In this document: one piece after another, positions 50,817 to 60,757 of the stretch
How positions within the stretch are numbered: the stretch's first letter is position 1
Layout: each line of letters opens with the position of its first letter
Assembly: GCA_963808165.1 (NCBI GenBank)
Contig: CAWEET010000017.1
Location: 1-64,000, forward strand
Source: Thiosocius sp963808165
GTDB lineage: Bacteria; Pseudomonadota; Gammaproteobacteria; Chromatiales; Chromatiaceae
DNA length: 64,000 bases
Direction: 5' to 3'
Translations under genes and position numbers: made by a program
The notes under the pieces: generated by a model
Seen by the model: only the letters and a program-made list of their open reading frames with translations
What the model was told of the DNA's origin: nothing
The model's database searches: none

Positions 50817-52712
50817 ATGAGCAAATACCAAACGCTTTACCAGCGCTCGCTGGAGGATCCGGCGGGTTTCTGGGGCGAGGCCGCCGCAGGCCTGGTGTGG
50901 GAGAAACCCTGGGACAAGGTCCTGGATCTGGAAGCCAAGCCGGTTCCACGCTGGTTCGTCGGTGGCAGGATCAACACCTGCTACAACGCGATCGACCGGC
51001 ACGTGGAGGCAGGGCGCGGCGCGCAGGCGGCGTTGATCTACGATTCGCCGGTGACGGGCCAGAAGCTCACCTACACCTACGCCGATCTGCTCGACCAGGT
51101 GTCGCGCTTCGCCGGCGCCTTGAGCGCCCAGGGCGTACAGCAGGGTGATCGGGTGCTCATTTACATGCCGATGATTCCGGAGGCGGCGATTGCGATGCTG
51201 GCGACGGCGCGCCTCGGCGCGGTGCATTCGGTCGTGTTCGGGGGGTTTGCCGCCAATGAACTGGCGACCCGGATCAATGACGCGAAGCCGAAAGTCATCG
51301 TCAGTGCGTCCTGCGGCATCGAACCCAACCGCGTCGTGGTGTACAAGCCGCTGCTCGACGAGGCGATCGAGCTGTCGACGCACAAGCCTTCGGGCTGCAT
51401 CATCAAGGCCCGTCCGCAGGCTGAGGCCCCGCTGATCGCCGGACGCGACCAGGACTGGGACGGGGCCGTAGCGGAGGCAGAGCCGGCCGCCTGCGTTGCG
51501 GTCGAGGCGACTGACCCGCTGTACATCCTCTACACCTCAGGGACCACCGGCCAGCCCAAGGGCGTGGTGCGCGACAACGGCGGCCATGCGGTGGCAATGC
51601 ACTGGACGATGAAGAACATCTACGATGTCGAGGCTGGTGACGTTTACTGGGCCGCCTCGGACGTCGGTTGGGTGGTAGGGCACAGCTATATCGTCTATGC
51701 GCCGCTGCTCGCCGGCTGTACGACCATCATGTATGAGGGCAAGCCGGTCGGTACCCCGGACCCTGGCGCTTTCTGGCGCGTGATCAATGAGCATGGGGTC
51801 AAGGTGCTGTTCACCGCCCCGACAGCGTTCCGCGCGATCAAGAAAGAGGATCCGAACGGCGAGTATCTGAAGAAGTACGATCTGTCCTGCATGCAGGCGC
51901 TCTTCCTCGCCGGTGAACGTTGCGATCCGGACACATTGTTTTGGGCCCGAGACAAGCTGAAAAAGCCGGTCATCGACCACTGGTGGCAGACCGAGACGGG
52001 TTGGGCGATCGCAGCCAACCCGATGGGTATCGAGGCGATGGAGATCAAGCCGGGTTCACCGACCGTGGCGATGCCGGGCTACGACGTGCGCGTGCTGTCC
52101 GAGGATGGTGATGAGATGCCCGATGGCGAGATGGGCAACATCGTCATCAAGCTACCCATGCCCCCGGCATGCCTGCCGACCTTGTGGGGCGCAGACCAAC
52201 GATTCATCGACTCGTACCTGCGCAAGTATCCAGGTTACTACCTGACCGGTGATGCAGGGTTCCGCGATGCGGACGGTTACCTCTGGATCATGAGCCGCAC
52301 CGACGACGTGATCAACGTAGCCGGACACCGGCTGTCGACTGGTGGGATGGAAGAGGTCCTGTCTGGACACCAGGACGTGGCCGAATGCGCGGTGATCGGC
52401 GTGACCGATGCGCTGAAGGGCCAGATGCCGCTGGGGCTGGTCGTATTGAAGGCGGGCGTCGACCGCGAACAGCAGGAGATGGTTGGCGAACTGATCAGGC
52501 GGGTGCGTGAACAAATCGGGCCGGTTGCGGCATTCAAGCTGGTCGCTGTGGTCAAGCGTTTGCCGAAGACACGTTCGGGCAAGATTCTGCGCGGCACCAT
52601 GGTCAAGATCGCCGACAACGAGGAATACAAGATGCCGGCGACCATCGACGACCCTGCGATCCTCGACGAGATTGCCGAAGCCTTGCGCGGGCTCGGTTAT
52701 GCGAAGTCCTGA
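50817..52712 (+). CDS. prpE: Propionate--CoA ligase
   Basis: 631 residues, acyl-CoA synthetase family. Activates propionate to propionyl-CoA at the entry of the methylcitrate cycle. The ATP loop is YTSGTTGQPKGVV; the block WWQTETGWAIAANP and the catalytic Lys in PKTRSGKILRGTM are present. YTYADLLDQVSRFAGAL and ALKGQMPLGLVVLKAGV resemble PrpE more than acetyl-CoA synthetase, which is also suggested by the neighbouring prp genes. GAGGGGGGGA precedes the ATG. The downstream regulator overlaps its end by 14 bases. Confidence 0.92.
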   Translation: MSKYQTLYQRSLEDPAGFWGEAAAGLVWEKPWDKVLDLEAKPVPRWFVGGRINTCYNAIDRHVEAGRGAQAALIYDSPVTGQKLTYTYADLLDQVSRFAGALSAQGVQQGDRVLIYMPMIPEAAIAMLATARLGAVHSVVFGGFAANELATRINDAKPKVIVSASCGIEPNRVVVYKPLLDEAIELSTHKPSGCIIKARPQAEAPLIAGRDQDWDGAVAEAEPAACVAVEATDPLYILYTSGTTGQPKGVVRDNGGHAVAMHWTMKNIYDVEAGDVYWAASDVGWVVGHSYIVYAPLLAGCTTIMYEGKPVGTPDPGAFWRVINEHGVKVLFTAPTAFRAIKKEDPNGEYLKKYDLSCMQALFLAGERCDPDTLFWARDKLKKPVIDHWWQTETGWAIAANPMGIEAMEIKPGSPTVAMPGYDVRVLSEDGDEMPDGEMGNIVIKLPMPPACLPTLWGADQRFIDSYLRKYPGYYLTGDAGFRDADGYLWIMSRTDDVINVAGHRLSTGGMEEVLSGHQDVAECAVIGVTDALKGQMPLGLVVLKAGVDREQQEMVGELIRRVREQIGPVAAFKLVAVVKRLPKTRSGKILRGTMVKIADNEEYKMPATIDDPAILDEIAEALRGLGYAKS

Positions 52713-53406
52713 GCTGGGGGCATTGCCAGCTGCGGAGAGTGCCGCCGCGATGGCGAGCGGTACGATCCCGGATCGGATCTTTTCTCTGCTCACGGAGGCG
52801 ATCGTCGAAGGGGGTATCGCGGCCGGCAGCAAGATCAGCGAGCCGGAACTGGCACGCGCCTATGGAATCAGCCGTGGCCCGCTGCGTGAGGCCATCGGCC
52901 GGCTGGAGGCCTGCGGCCTGGTGGTCAGGCGACCGAACGTGGGCGCACGTGTGGTCACGCTCAGCAGCAAGCAGTTGCTGGAGATCTTCCATGTTCGTGA
53001 GGCGCTCGAAGGCATGGCGGCACGCCTGGCGGCGCTCAACATGACGCTTGAGGAAATCAACGACCTGAGGCACCTGCTTGGACAACACGGCGAACAGATC
53101 GAGCGGGATGCCGGGCATGCGTACTTTCAGCGCGAGGGAGACCTGGATTTCCACTACCGTATCGTCAAGGGCAGCCATAACAGCCGCATGATCGAGCTGC
53201 TCTGCAACGATCTCTATCACTTGGTCCGCCTGTACCGTTACCAGTTTGGCATGCCGAGCAAGCGGGGTCCGCAGGCCTTCGTCGAGCATGGCCACATCGC
53301 CGATGCGATCGAAAGGCGCGACCCGGAAATGGCTGAACTGATGATGCGTTCCCACATCAGGGCGTCGCGCCAGAACGTCGAGCGGCTGCTTGTCGGACGC
53401 CGATGA
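52699..53406 (+). CDS. GntR-family (FCD) transcriptional regulator, probable methylcitrate regulator
   Basis: 235 residues. The winged helix-turn-helix (IPDRIFSLLTEAIVEGGIAA, LARAYGISRGPLREAIGRLE, GARVVTLS) is followed by an FCD ligand-binding domain with IFHVREALEGMAARLAALNM, DLDFHYRIVKGSHNSRM and the His positions typical of metal-binding FCD folds (LVEHGHIADAIE-like block). An alternative start at 52750 has GGAGAG upstream. Its overlap with prpE and position before prpB suggest it controls propionate use, with TTGTCGACAA as likely operator. Confidence 0.85.
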   Translation: MRSPELGALPAAESAAAMASGTIPDRIFSLLTEAIVEGGIAAGSKISEPELARAYGISRGPLREAIGRLEACGLVVRRPNVGARVVTLSSKQLLEIFHVREALEGMAARLAALNMTLEEINDLRHLLGQHGEQIERDAGHAYFQREGDLDFHYRIVKGSHNSRMIELLCNDLYHLVRLYRYQFGMPSKRGPQAFVEHGHIADAIERRDPEMAELMMRSHIRASRQNVERLLVGRR

Positions 53407-53653
53407 GCTATGCCCCCGGTGCGGCCAAGGAGGGCAAAGGTGCTCGAGGTCGGTAAGAATCGACCGGACCGACTGAGGCCGCCGGGTATCGTAGGAGACA
53501 GACCGACCTGCGGTCCCTCGCGGATACCGCCGGGCGACATCGATACGCCGGGCACGCAATGCATGACAGCGCAGGCCAGGCCTGCCGGATAGTGTCGGGC
53601 ACAGTAGTCCGGCGTGTTTTCGCGGGCCTCTTCTGGAGGCCGGATCACATCAG

Positions 53654-54547
53654 GTGAAAAGAATGACGATTGAATCTGCAGGCAAGAAATTCAGGGACGC
53701 GGTCGCAGCGGAACGGCCGCTGCAGTGTGTGGGTGCGATCAACGCCTATCATGCGCGTCTGGCCGAGGCCTCGGGCTTCGCCTCGCTGTATATCTCGGGT
53801 GGGGGTGTTGCGGCGGGTTCCTGCGGTATCCCGGATCTGGGCATCACGACGATGGAGGACGTGCTGACCGACCTGAAGCGGATCACCGACGTCACCAGTC
53901 TCCCGGTCCTGGTCGACGTGGATACTGGCTGGGGTGGCGCCTTCAACATCGCGCGCGCGGTGCGCTCGATGATCAGATGCGGTGCCGCAGCGATACACAT
54001 CGAGGATCAGGTGCAGCAGAAACGCTGCGGTCATCGCCCAAACAAGGCGATCGTCTCACAGGCGGAGATGGTCGATCGCATCAAGGCGGCGGTCGATGCG
54101 AAAACCGATTCCGACTTCGTTATCATGGCGCGCACCGATTCACTGGCTGTCGAGGGGATGCAGTCGGCGATCGATCGGGCCTGTGCCTGTGTCGAGGCCG
54201 GTGCAGACATGATATTCCCGGAGGCGATCAACGAGCTGGCACAGTACCGCGAGTTCGTCGATGCTGTCGGAGTGCCGGTGCTTGCGAACATCACCGAGTT
54301 CGGTGCGACTCCGCTGTTTACCACCGAGCAGCTCGGGGATGCCGGCGTCAGTATTGCGCTATACCCGCTGTCGGCATTCCGTGCCGCCAATGCGGCGGCT
54401 TTGAAGGTCTATCAGACACTTCGCGGCGAGGGTACGCAGCAAAACGTCATCGACATCATGCAGAGCCGCATGGATCTTTACGACTACCTCGGTTATCACG
54501 AATTCGAACAAAAGCTTGATCGGCTGTTTGCTTCGGAAGCCGAATAG
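53654..54547 (+). CDS. prpB: 2-methylisocitrate lyase
   Basis: 297 residues. Cleaves 2-methylisocitrate to pyruvate and succinate. It shows isocitrate lyase superfamily features: GAINAYHARLAEASGFASLY, YISGGGVAAGSCGIPDLG, DVDTGWGG, the active-site KRCGHRPNK and ARTDSLAVEGMQSAIDR. The GTG start (GTGAAAAGAATGAC) is as in the list; GGAGG lies about 16 bases upstream, and the ATG at 53663 is an alternative. Confidence 0.95.
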   Translation: MKRMTIESAGKKFRDAVAAERPLQCVGAINAYHARLAEASGFASLYISGGGVAAGSCGIPDLGITTMEDVLTDLKRITDVTSLPVLVDVDTGWGGAFNIARAVRSMIRCGAAAIHIEDQVQQKRCGHRPNKAIVSQAEMVDRIKAAVDAKTDSDFVIMARTDSLAVEGMQSAIDRACACVEAGADMIFPEAINELAQYREFVDAVGVPVLANITEFGATPLFTTEQLGDAGVSIALYPLSAFRAANAAALKVYQTLRGEGTQQNVIDIMQSRMDLYDYLGYHEFEQKLDRLFASEAE

Positions 54548-54668
54548 AATCGCACCACCACAAAGGACGCGAACGACACAAGGTGTGTAAGTGCTGGTCA
54601 TCATGCATCTTGTGGACTTTGTCACCCTGGTGGCCAATGACAATCCAAACTGACACGAGGCTTTCTCT

Positions 54669-55814
54669 ATGAGCGCCCAAACCCTGCCAAAGGCAAAGAA
54701 ATCAGTGGCCCTTTCCGGGACACCGGCCGGCAATACCGCAATCTGCACAGTCGGTCGCAGCGGCAACGATCTGCATTATCGAGGGTACAATATTCTCGAT
54801 ATCGCAGAAGTTTGCGAGTTTGAGGAGATCGCCTACCTCCTGATCTATGGGAAACTGCCCAACCGTTCCGAACTCGATTACTACAAGCGCAGGCTCAAGT
54901 CCTTGCGCGGTCTTCCGGTGGCGGTCAAGCAGGCGCTCGAGGCACTGCCGCCGTCGACTCATCCGATGGATGTGATGCGCACCGGTTGCTCGGTACTGGG
55001 AACCTGCCTGCCGGAGAAGGGTGACCATTCCGAGCCCGAGGCGCGCAACATCACCGACCGCCTGATGGCGAGCTTCGGTTCGATGCTGCTTTACTGGTAT
55101 CACTTCTCGGTAAATGGCAAACGCATCGATGTCGAAACAGACGACGACTCCATTGGTGGGCATTTCCTGCACCTGTTGCATGGCGAGAAGCCGCCTGAAT
55201 CCTGGGTGCGTGCGATGCACACTTCGCTGAACCTATACGCGGAGCACGAGTTCAACGCCTCCACCTTCACCGCACGCGTAATCGCCGGTACCGGCTCCGA
55301 CATATATTCGGCAATAACGGGGGCGATTGGTGCGCTGCGCGGTCCCAAGCATGGCGGTGCCAACGAAGAGGCGTTTCATATCCAGAGCCGATATCACACC
55401 GCGGACGAGGCCGAGGCCAATATTCGCGAGCGGGTCGAGCGCAAAGAGATCGTGATCGGCTTCGGTCATCCAGTCTACACCATCGGTGACCCGCGCAATG
55501 ACGTGATCAAGCGCGTGGCCAAGAGCCTGGCGGAAGAAAACAGCGATACGAAAATGTATGAGATCGCCGAGCGGCTGGAATCCGTGATGTGGGAGGTCAA
55601 GAAGATGTTCCCAAATCTCGACTGGTTCTCCGCTGTGTCGTACAACCAGATGCATGTGCCGACAGATATGTTCACCCCGCTGTTCGTGATCGCACGCGTG
55701 ACCGGCTGGGGGGCGCATGTGATCGAGCAGCGTGAAGACGGCAAGATCATCCGCCCGTCCGCCAATTACACCGGGCCCGATCACCGGGAGTTCGTAGCGA
55801 TCGACCAGCGCTGA
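54669..55814 (+). CDS. prpC: 2-methylcitrate synthase
   Basis: 381 residues. Condenses propionyl-CoA with oxaloacetate. Citrate-synthase-fold motifs are GYNILDIAEVCEFEEIAYLL, HEFNASTFTARVIAGTGSD, LRGPKHGGANEEA, GFGHPVYTIGDPRNDVIKR and the region NLDWFSAVSYNQM. The short length and prp context separate it from GltA-type citrate synthase (about 430 residues). Confidence 0.95.
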   Translation: MSAQTLPKAKKSVALSGTPAGNTAICTVGRSGNDLHYRGYNILDIAEVCEFEEIAYLLIYGKLPNRSELDYYKRRLKSLRGLPVAVKQALEALPPSTHPMDVMRTGCSVLGTCLPEKGDHSEPEARNITDRLMASFGSMLLYWYHFSVNGKRIDVETDDDSIGGHFLHLLHGEKPPESWVRAMHTSLNLYAEHEFNASTFTARVIAGTGSDIYSAITGAIGALRGPKHGGANEEAFHIQSRYHTADEAEANIRERVERKEIVIGFGHPVYTIGDPRNDVIKRVAKSLAEENSDTKMYEIAERLESVMWEVKKMFPNLDWFSAVSYNQMHVPTDMFTPLFVIARVTGWGAHVIEQREDGKIIRPSANYTGPDHREFVAIDQR

Positions 55815-56258
55815 TCCGTCGCATCGTGTGTTGAACTCGCGAGCCACGCGAAATGGTGAATGACGGTTGGCAGTGTATCGGTCTGCCGCCGTCACTCGGG
55901 CGACAACCTTATCAGACAGAAAATGGCCCGGGGCGCGGTTCGCGTCGCGGGCCAAGAGATACCAGGACTTGAAGAACAGAATTGTCTGAAATAGGGGACG
56001 ACTTCGCAAGGATGCGATCATGTTGCCGTTGCCAGTTGGCAGGGAAGTCAGTTCGGGTGTCGGTGCACCGCCGTATGTGCGCCATCGCCCGGAGCGCACC
56101 CTCCTTTATCAAATCGTTTGAGACTACTATCCGGCGTTCAAGGCGTATCTGGCGTCACAGGGCACGGACATCACGCCCTGATTCCCGAACCCTTTATCCG
56201 ACATGCAGATTAGGACAGCCCGCGCAAGACATGAGCCGCCGTTTTTCTGGCCCTCAGT
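55815..56258. other. Intergenic region between convergent prpC and prpF
   Basis: 444 bases with no recognised gene. A GC-rich hairpin at 55925-55953 (GGCCCG...CGGGCC) is followed on the minus strand by ATTTTCTGT, so it may terminate transcription coming from acnD-prpF. Confidence 0.5.
55919..55953 (-). terminator. Possible terminator downstream of prpF
   Basis: Imperfect GC-rich stem-loop followed on the minus strand by ATTTTCTG. It is about 300 bases beyond the prpF stop, so assignment is tentative. Confidence 0.4.
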
Positions 56259-57437
56259 TCAGAACGCATCACCCGGAACACGGACCCAGCCCTCCATCAG
56301 CACGCGCGCGCTGCGGCTCATAACCACCTTCTTGACCGCCCAGTCGGCATCATTCTGACTGGCTTCGGCACCCACCTTCAGCGTGCCGGAGGGATGGCCG
56401 AAGGTCACCGCATTGCGCTCGCCGCCGCCGGCTGCCAGGTTCACCAATGTCCCGGGGATTGCGGCCGCCGTACCGATGGCCACGGCGGCGGTACCCATCA
56501 TCGCGTGGTGCAGTTTACCCATGGACAGGGCTCGAACATTGAGGTCGATATCGGCCGCATTGACCTGCTTGCCGCTGGATGAGACATAGCCTTGCGGCCT
56601 GGCCACGAACGCGACTTTCGGGGTGTGCTGCCGCCCCGCGGCTTCCTCGATATGCTGAATCAGGCCCATACGCACCGCGCCATACGCACGGATGGTCTCG
56701 AACATACCCAGGGCCTTGTCGTCGCCGTTGATGGCGTCCTGCAATTCTGTGCCACTGTAGTTGATGTCTTTGGCATTCAGAAACACCGTCGGGATACCGG
56801 CGTTGATCATGGTCGCCTTGAAGGTACCGACACCGGGCACCTCAAGCTCATCCACCAGGTTGCCGGTCGGAAACATGGCCTCTGAGGCGTCGACCGGGTG
56901 CATGAACTCCACCTGCACCTCGGCCGCCGGGAAGGTCACTCCATCGAGTTCGAAGTCACCGGTCTCCTGAACCTCACCATGGGTGATCGGTACATGTGCA
57001 ACGATGGTCTTCTCGATGTTCTTCTGCCATATACGCACCACGGCCACCCCGTTTTCGGGGATGCGCTCTGCATCCACCAGGCCGCTGCTGATCGCAAATG
57101 AGCCAACCGCTGCGGTCAGATTGCCGCAGTTACCGCTCCAGTCTACGAACGGCTTGTCGATCGAGACCTGACCGAACAGGTAGTCGACATCGTGATCGGC
57201 CTTGTCGCTTCTGGCCAGGATGACGGTCTTGCTGGTGCTGGAAGTCGCGCCGCCCATGCCGTCGGTGTGCTTGCCATAGGGATCGGGACTGCCGATCACG
57301 CGCAACAACAACCTGTCGCGCGCCTCGCCCGGGACCTGTGCGGCCTGCGGCAGGTCGGTCAGGTTGAAAAACACACCCTTGCTGGTGCCGCCACGCATGT
57401 AGGTGGCGGGAATCTTTATCTGCGCTAAATGGGTCAT
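56259..57437 (-). CDS. prpF: 2-methylaconitate cis-trans isomerase PrpF
   Basis: 392 residues. Isomerises the 2-methylaconitate product of AcnD so that aconitase can rehydrate it. It has the PrpF N-terminus IPATYMRGGTSKGVFF with the catalytic Lys, then GSPDPYGKHTDGMGGATSST, DWSGNCGNLTAAVGSFAI and KLHHAMMGTAAVAIGTAAAI. The ATG at 57437 is preferred because GGAG lies 6 bases upstream; an ATG at 57449 overlaps the acnD stop as TAATG. Coupled to acnD. Confidence 0.95.
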   Translation of the reverse strand: MTHLAQIKIPATYMRGGTSKGVFFNLTDLPQAAQVPGEARDRLLLRVIGSPDPYGKHTDGMGGATSSTSKTVILARSDKADHDVDYLFGQVSIDKPFVDWSGNCGNLTAAVGSFAISSGLVDAERIPENGVAVVRIWQKNIEKTIVAHVPITHGEVQETGDFELDGVTFPAAEVQVEFMHPVDASEAMFPTGNLVDELEVPGVGTFKATMINAGIPTVFLNAKDINYSGTELQDAINGDDKALGMFETIRAYGAVRMGLIQHIEEAAGRQHTPKVAFVARPQGYVSSSGKQVNAADIDLNVRALSMGKLHHAMMGTAAVAIGTAAAIPGTLVNLAAGGGERNAVTFGHPSGTLKVGAEASQNDADWAVKKVVMSRSARVLMEGWVRVPGDAF

Positions 57438-57448
57438 GCGTTTCTCCA

Positions 57449-60040
57449 TTAAGCCGCGTTGGAAGCGAGGAAGTCCTGCGCAAAGCGCTGCAGCACACCA
57501 CCTGCCCCGTACACGGAGACCTCTTCCGCGGTATCCAAACGGCAGGTAACCGGGATCTCAACACGCTCGCCATTGCGGCGATGCATGACCACGGTCAGAT
57601 CGGCGCGCGGGGTGGGTTCGCCGACCACGTCGAAGGTCTCGGTGCCGTCGATACCATAGGTCTCTCGGGTCTCGCCGGCCTTGAACTCCAGCGGCAGGAC
57701 ACCCATGCCGACCAGGTTGGTGCGGTGGATACGCTCGAAACCCTCGGCGATAATCGCCTCGACACCGGCCAGGCGCACGCCCTTGGCGGCCCAGTCGCGT
57801 GAGGAACCCTGGCCATAGTCAGCGCCGGCCACGATGATCAGCGGCTGCTTGCGTGCCATGTAGGTCTCGATCGCCTCCCACATTCGGGACTCTTTGCCGT
57901 CCGGCTCGATCCGCGCCAGTGAACCCTGCTTCACCCCGCCGTTCTCATCACGAACCATTTCGTTCAGCAGTTTCGGATTGGCGAAGGTCGCACGTTGCGC
58001 GGTCAGATGGTCACCACGATGGGTCGCGTAAGAGTTGAAGTCCTCTTCGGGCAGGCCCATCTTGTGCAGGTAGGCGCCGGCCGCACTGTCCAGCAGGATC
58101 GCATTGGATGGCGACAGGTGATCGGTGGTGATGTTGTCACCCAGCACGGCCAGCGGGCGCATGCCCTTAAGCGTGCGCTCACCTGCCAGCGCGCCTTCCC
58201 AATATGGTGGACGGCGGATATAGGTGCTCTGCGGGCGCCAGTCGTACAGCGGGCTCTCGGCCTGTTGCCGTGCGCCGAGGTCGAACATCGGCGTATAGAC
58301 CTGGTTGAATTGCTCGGGCTTCACGTGCTCGGCGACGATGGCATCGATCTCTTCGTCGCTCGGCCAGATATCTTTCAGCGTGATCGGATTGCCGTCTTTG
58401 TCCGTACCCAGCGCATCTTTCTCGATATCGAAGCGCACGGTACCGGCAATCGCGTAGGCCACGACCAGCGGCGGTGAGGCCAGGAAGGCCTGCTTGGCGT
58501 ACGGATGGATGCGGCCATCGAAGTTACGATTACCAGACAATACGGCAGTAGCGTAAAGGTCCCGGTCGATGACCTCCTGCTGGATTTTGGGGTCCAGTGC
58601 GCCACTCATGCCATTACAGGTGGTGCAGGCGTAGGCGACGATGCCGAAGCCGAGCTTCTCCAGTTCCGGCAGCAGCTCCGCCTCTTCCAGGTACAAGCGG
58701 GCCACCTTGGAGCCCGGCGCAAAGGATGACTTGACCCAGGGCTTGCGCACCAGGCCCAGCTCATTGGCCTTGCGCGCGATCAGTCCGGCCGCCACCACGT
58801 TGCGTGGATTGCTGGTGTTGGTGCAGCTGGTAATGGCGGCGATGATCACTGCGCCATCCGGCATCTCGCCTTCTTTCTCTACCCACTCGCCGGCGATACC
58901 GCGCTCGACCAGATCCGAGGTCGGCAGACGGCGGTGCGGGTTGGAAGGGCCGGCCATGTTGCGGCAGACACTGGACAGGTCGAACTCCAACACGCGCTCG
59001 TACTCGGCATCGTTCAGGCTGTCAGCCCACAGGCCCGTCGTCCTGGCATAGTTCTCGACCAGCGCGACCTGCTCGGCATCGCGACCGGTCAGCTTCAGAT
59101 AGTCGATGGTCTGCTCGTCGATATAGAACAGTCCTGCCGAAGCGCCGAATTCCGGGGTCATATTGGAGATGGTGGCGCGGTCGCCGATGGTCAGGTCCGC
59201 CGCCCCCTCACCAAAGAACTCCAGATAAGCCGAAACCACGCGCTCTTTACGCAGGAACTCGGTGATCGCCAGCACGATGTCGGTGGCGGTGATACCCGGC
59301 TGGCGCCTGCCGGTCAGCTGCACGCCGATGATGTCCGGCAGGCGCATCATGGACGGGCGACCGAGCATCACTGTCTCGGCCTCCAAACCACCGACGCCGA
59401 TGGCGATCACGCCCAAGGCATCGATATGCGGGGTATGGCTGTCCGTACCGACACAGGTGTCCGGGAAGGCCACGCCGTCGCGCGTCTGGATCACCGGCGA
59501 CATCTTCTCCAGATTGATCTGGTGCATGATGCCGTTGCCGGCCGGGATCACGTCGACGTTCTCGAAGGCGCTCTTGGTCCACTCGATGAAGTGGAAACGG
59601 TCTTCGTTGCGCCGATCCTCGATGGCACGGTTCTTTTCGAACGCATCCGGGTCGAATCCGCCAAACTCCACCGCCAGCGAGTGATCGACGATCAGCTGCG
59701 TGGGCACCACCGGGTTTACCTTGGCCGGGTCGCCGCCCTGGTCCGCAATGGCATCACGCAGCCCGGCCAGGTCGACCAGTGCGGTCTGACCCAGGATGTC
59801 GTGACAGACGACGCGCGCCGGATACCATGGAAAGTCCAGGTCACGCTTGCGTTCGATAATCTGCTTCAGCGAGTCTTCCAGCGCGCTCGGATCACAGCGA
59901 CGCACCAGCTGTTCGGCCAGGACGCGCGAGGTGTACGGCAGCTTCTCATAGGCACCGGGCTGGATCGCTTCGATCGCCGCGCGGGTATCGAAATAGTCCA
60001 GCTGTGTACCCGGCAGGGGCTTACGGTTTGTCGTGTTCAT
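57449..60040 (-). CDS. acnD: 2-methylcitrate dehydratase, Fe/S-dependent (AcnD)
   Basis: 863 residues, AcnA-type aconitase superfamily. Dehydrates 2-methylcitrate to 2-methylaconitate; AcnD with PrpF replaces PrpD in many proteobacteria. It has the 4Fe-4S ligands ITSCTNTSNPRNV and YACTTCNGMSG, FPDTCVGTDSHTPHIDALGV, and the swivel-domain GADYGQGSSRDWAAKGVRLA. The start MNTTNRKPLPGTQLDYFD matches the family; the upstream extension to 60118 is not conserved. Two TTGTCGACAA palindromes lie 140-203 bases upstream. Confidence 0.95.
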   Translation of the reverse strand: MNTTNRKPLPGTQLDYFDTRAAIEAIQPGAYEKLPYTSRVLAEQLVRRCDPSALEDSLKQIIERKRDLDFPWYPARVVCHDILGQTALVDLAGLRDAIADQGGDPAKVNPVVPTQLIVDHSLAVEFGGFDPDAFEKNRAIEDRRNEDRFHFIEWTKSAFENVDVIPAGNGIMHQINLEKMSPVIQTRDGVAFPDTCVGTDSHTPHIDALGVIAIGVGGLEAETVMLGRPSMMRLPDIIGVQLTGRRQPGITATDIVLAITEFLRKERVVSAYLEFFGEGAADLTIGDRATISNMTPEFGASAGLFYIDEQTIDYLKLTGRDAEQVALVENYARTTGLWADSLNDAEYERVLEFDLSSVCRNMAGPSNPHRRLPTSDLVERGIAGEWVEKEGEMPDGAVIIAAITSCTNTSNPRNVVAAGLIARKANELGLVRKPWVKSSFAPGSKVARLYLEEAELLPELEKLGFGIVAYACTTCNGMSGALDPKIQQEVIDRDLYATAVLSGNRNFDGRIHPYAKQAFLASPPLVVAYAIAGTVRFDIEKDALGTDKDGNPITLKDIWPSDEEIDAIVAEHVKPEQFNQVYTPMFDLGARQQAESPLYDWRPQSTYIRRPPYWEGALAGERTLKGMRPLAVLGDNITTDHLSPSNAILLDSAAGAYLHKMGLPEEDFNSYATHRGDHLTAQRATFANPKLLNEMVRDENGGVKQGSLARIEPDGKESRMWEAIETYMARKQPLIIVAGADYGQGSSRDWAAKGVRLAGVEAIIAEGFERIHRTNLVGMGVLPLEFKAGETRETYGIDGTETFDVVGEPTPRADLTVVMHRRNGERVEIPVTCRLDTAEEVSVYGAGGVLQRFAQDFLASNAA

Positions 60041-60179
60041 AATCTTTTCCACTTGACGGTGACTTGGAAAATTCTTCGAGCCTGACGAAAGCATGCCCTT
60101 GCGGGGGTCGGCAGACATATGTGCAACAGCACCCCGGGGCAGGCAGGCTTGCGACCGGATTCGGTGCCCTCGATGCTTT

Positions 60180-60189
60180 TTGTCGACAA
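60180..60189. promoter_or_regulatory. Candidate prp regulator operator upstream of acnD (1)
   Basis: Perfect palindrome TTGTCGACAA, identical to the core upstream of prpE; 139 bases before the acnD start. Confidence 0.68.
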
Positions 60190-60232
60190 TATAGGGTGAC
60201 GCCTGGCTTGCTTCAATCGAAACGGGGTCGAA

Positions 60233-60242
60233 TTGTCGACAA
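60233..60242. promoter_or_regulatory. Candidate prp regulator operator upstream of acnD (2)
   Basis: Second perfect TTGTCGACAA, centred 53 bases (about five helical turns) from the first, so both could be bound on the same face of the DNA. Confidence 0.68.
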
Positions 60243-60445
60243 AATACTCAATGCATTCGATTTAATGCCTAAACAATTGCCAGGGTAGCCAGGCACACCC
60301 TCACCTCGGACGAAACCCCGACAGGTTCATCAGCGGCAACATCAACAGACTGCTTGCCATTCCGCCAAGGTACCCTGAAAAAAGGCCCCCGGGGCCCCAA
60401 CATGGCAGCCCCGGTCGTATTGACTGTCGGGTCCGGGATCGAACG

Positions 60446-60550
60446 ATGCCCATGCCGCAAAGTTTCTGGTGGATGCGCAGGTCGCTGAAGCAACTCAAGG
60501 AGCGGCTCGGCCGAGTGTTCCCGGACATTGAGCGCAAGATGGCCGACTGA
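60446..60550 (+). pseudogene. Transposase-like C-terminal fragment
   Basis: 34-codon frame containing FWWMRRSLKQLKERLGRVFP and DIERKM, which resembles the (K/R)xLKxxLGRVxRDIxRK segment of IS5/IS1182-like DDE transposases. No terminal repeats or other transposase parts are visible, so it would be a deep relic. Assignment is by pattern only. Confidence 0.45.
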
Positions 60551-60757
60551 CCGTCATTGCCGGTAGTGCTGTCGCAGGCGATGCCTCTGCATGCGGCCTT
60601 TGCCTTGCGCTGATGGCTGAGCGCGGTGAGATGGCCTATCCGTCTTCGGTCACCGCCAAGGGCTGGGGCTTCCTGAATGTACTGTCCGACGGCAAGTAGC
60701 TTCCCTTCGGCCAGTGTCGACGAAGTCATGTCGCTGATGCGCGTCTGAACGATACCG

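Larger units (their letters stand above)
60041..60757. other. Regulatory and relic-bearing gap between acnD and the XrtA-type genes
   Basis: About 720 bases without an intact gene. The part next to acnD holds two TTGTCGACAA palindromes and must hold the acnD promoter. Around 60446-60550 lies a transposase-like fragment. The remainder has no recognisable content. Confidence 0.6.

Noticed and set aside
53407..53653. Possible small gene between the GntR regulator and prpB
   Set aside because: A short plus-strand frame exists but has no plausible ribosome-binding site or recognisable sequence; probably leader DNA of prpB.
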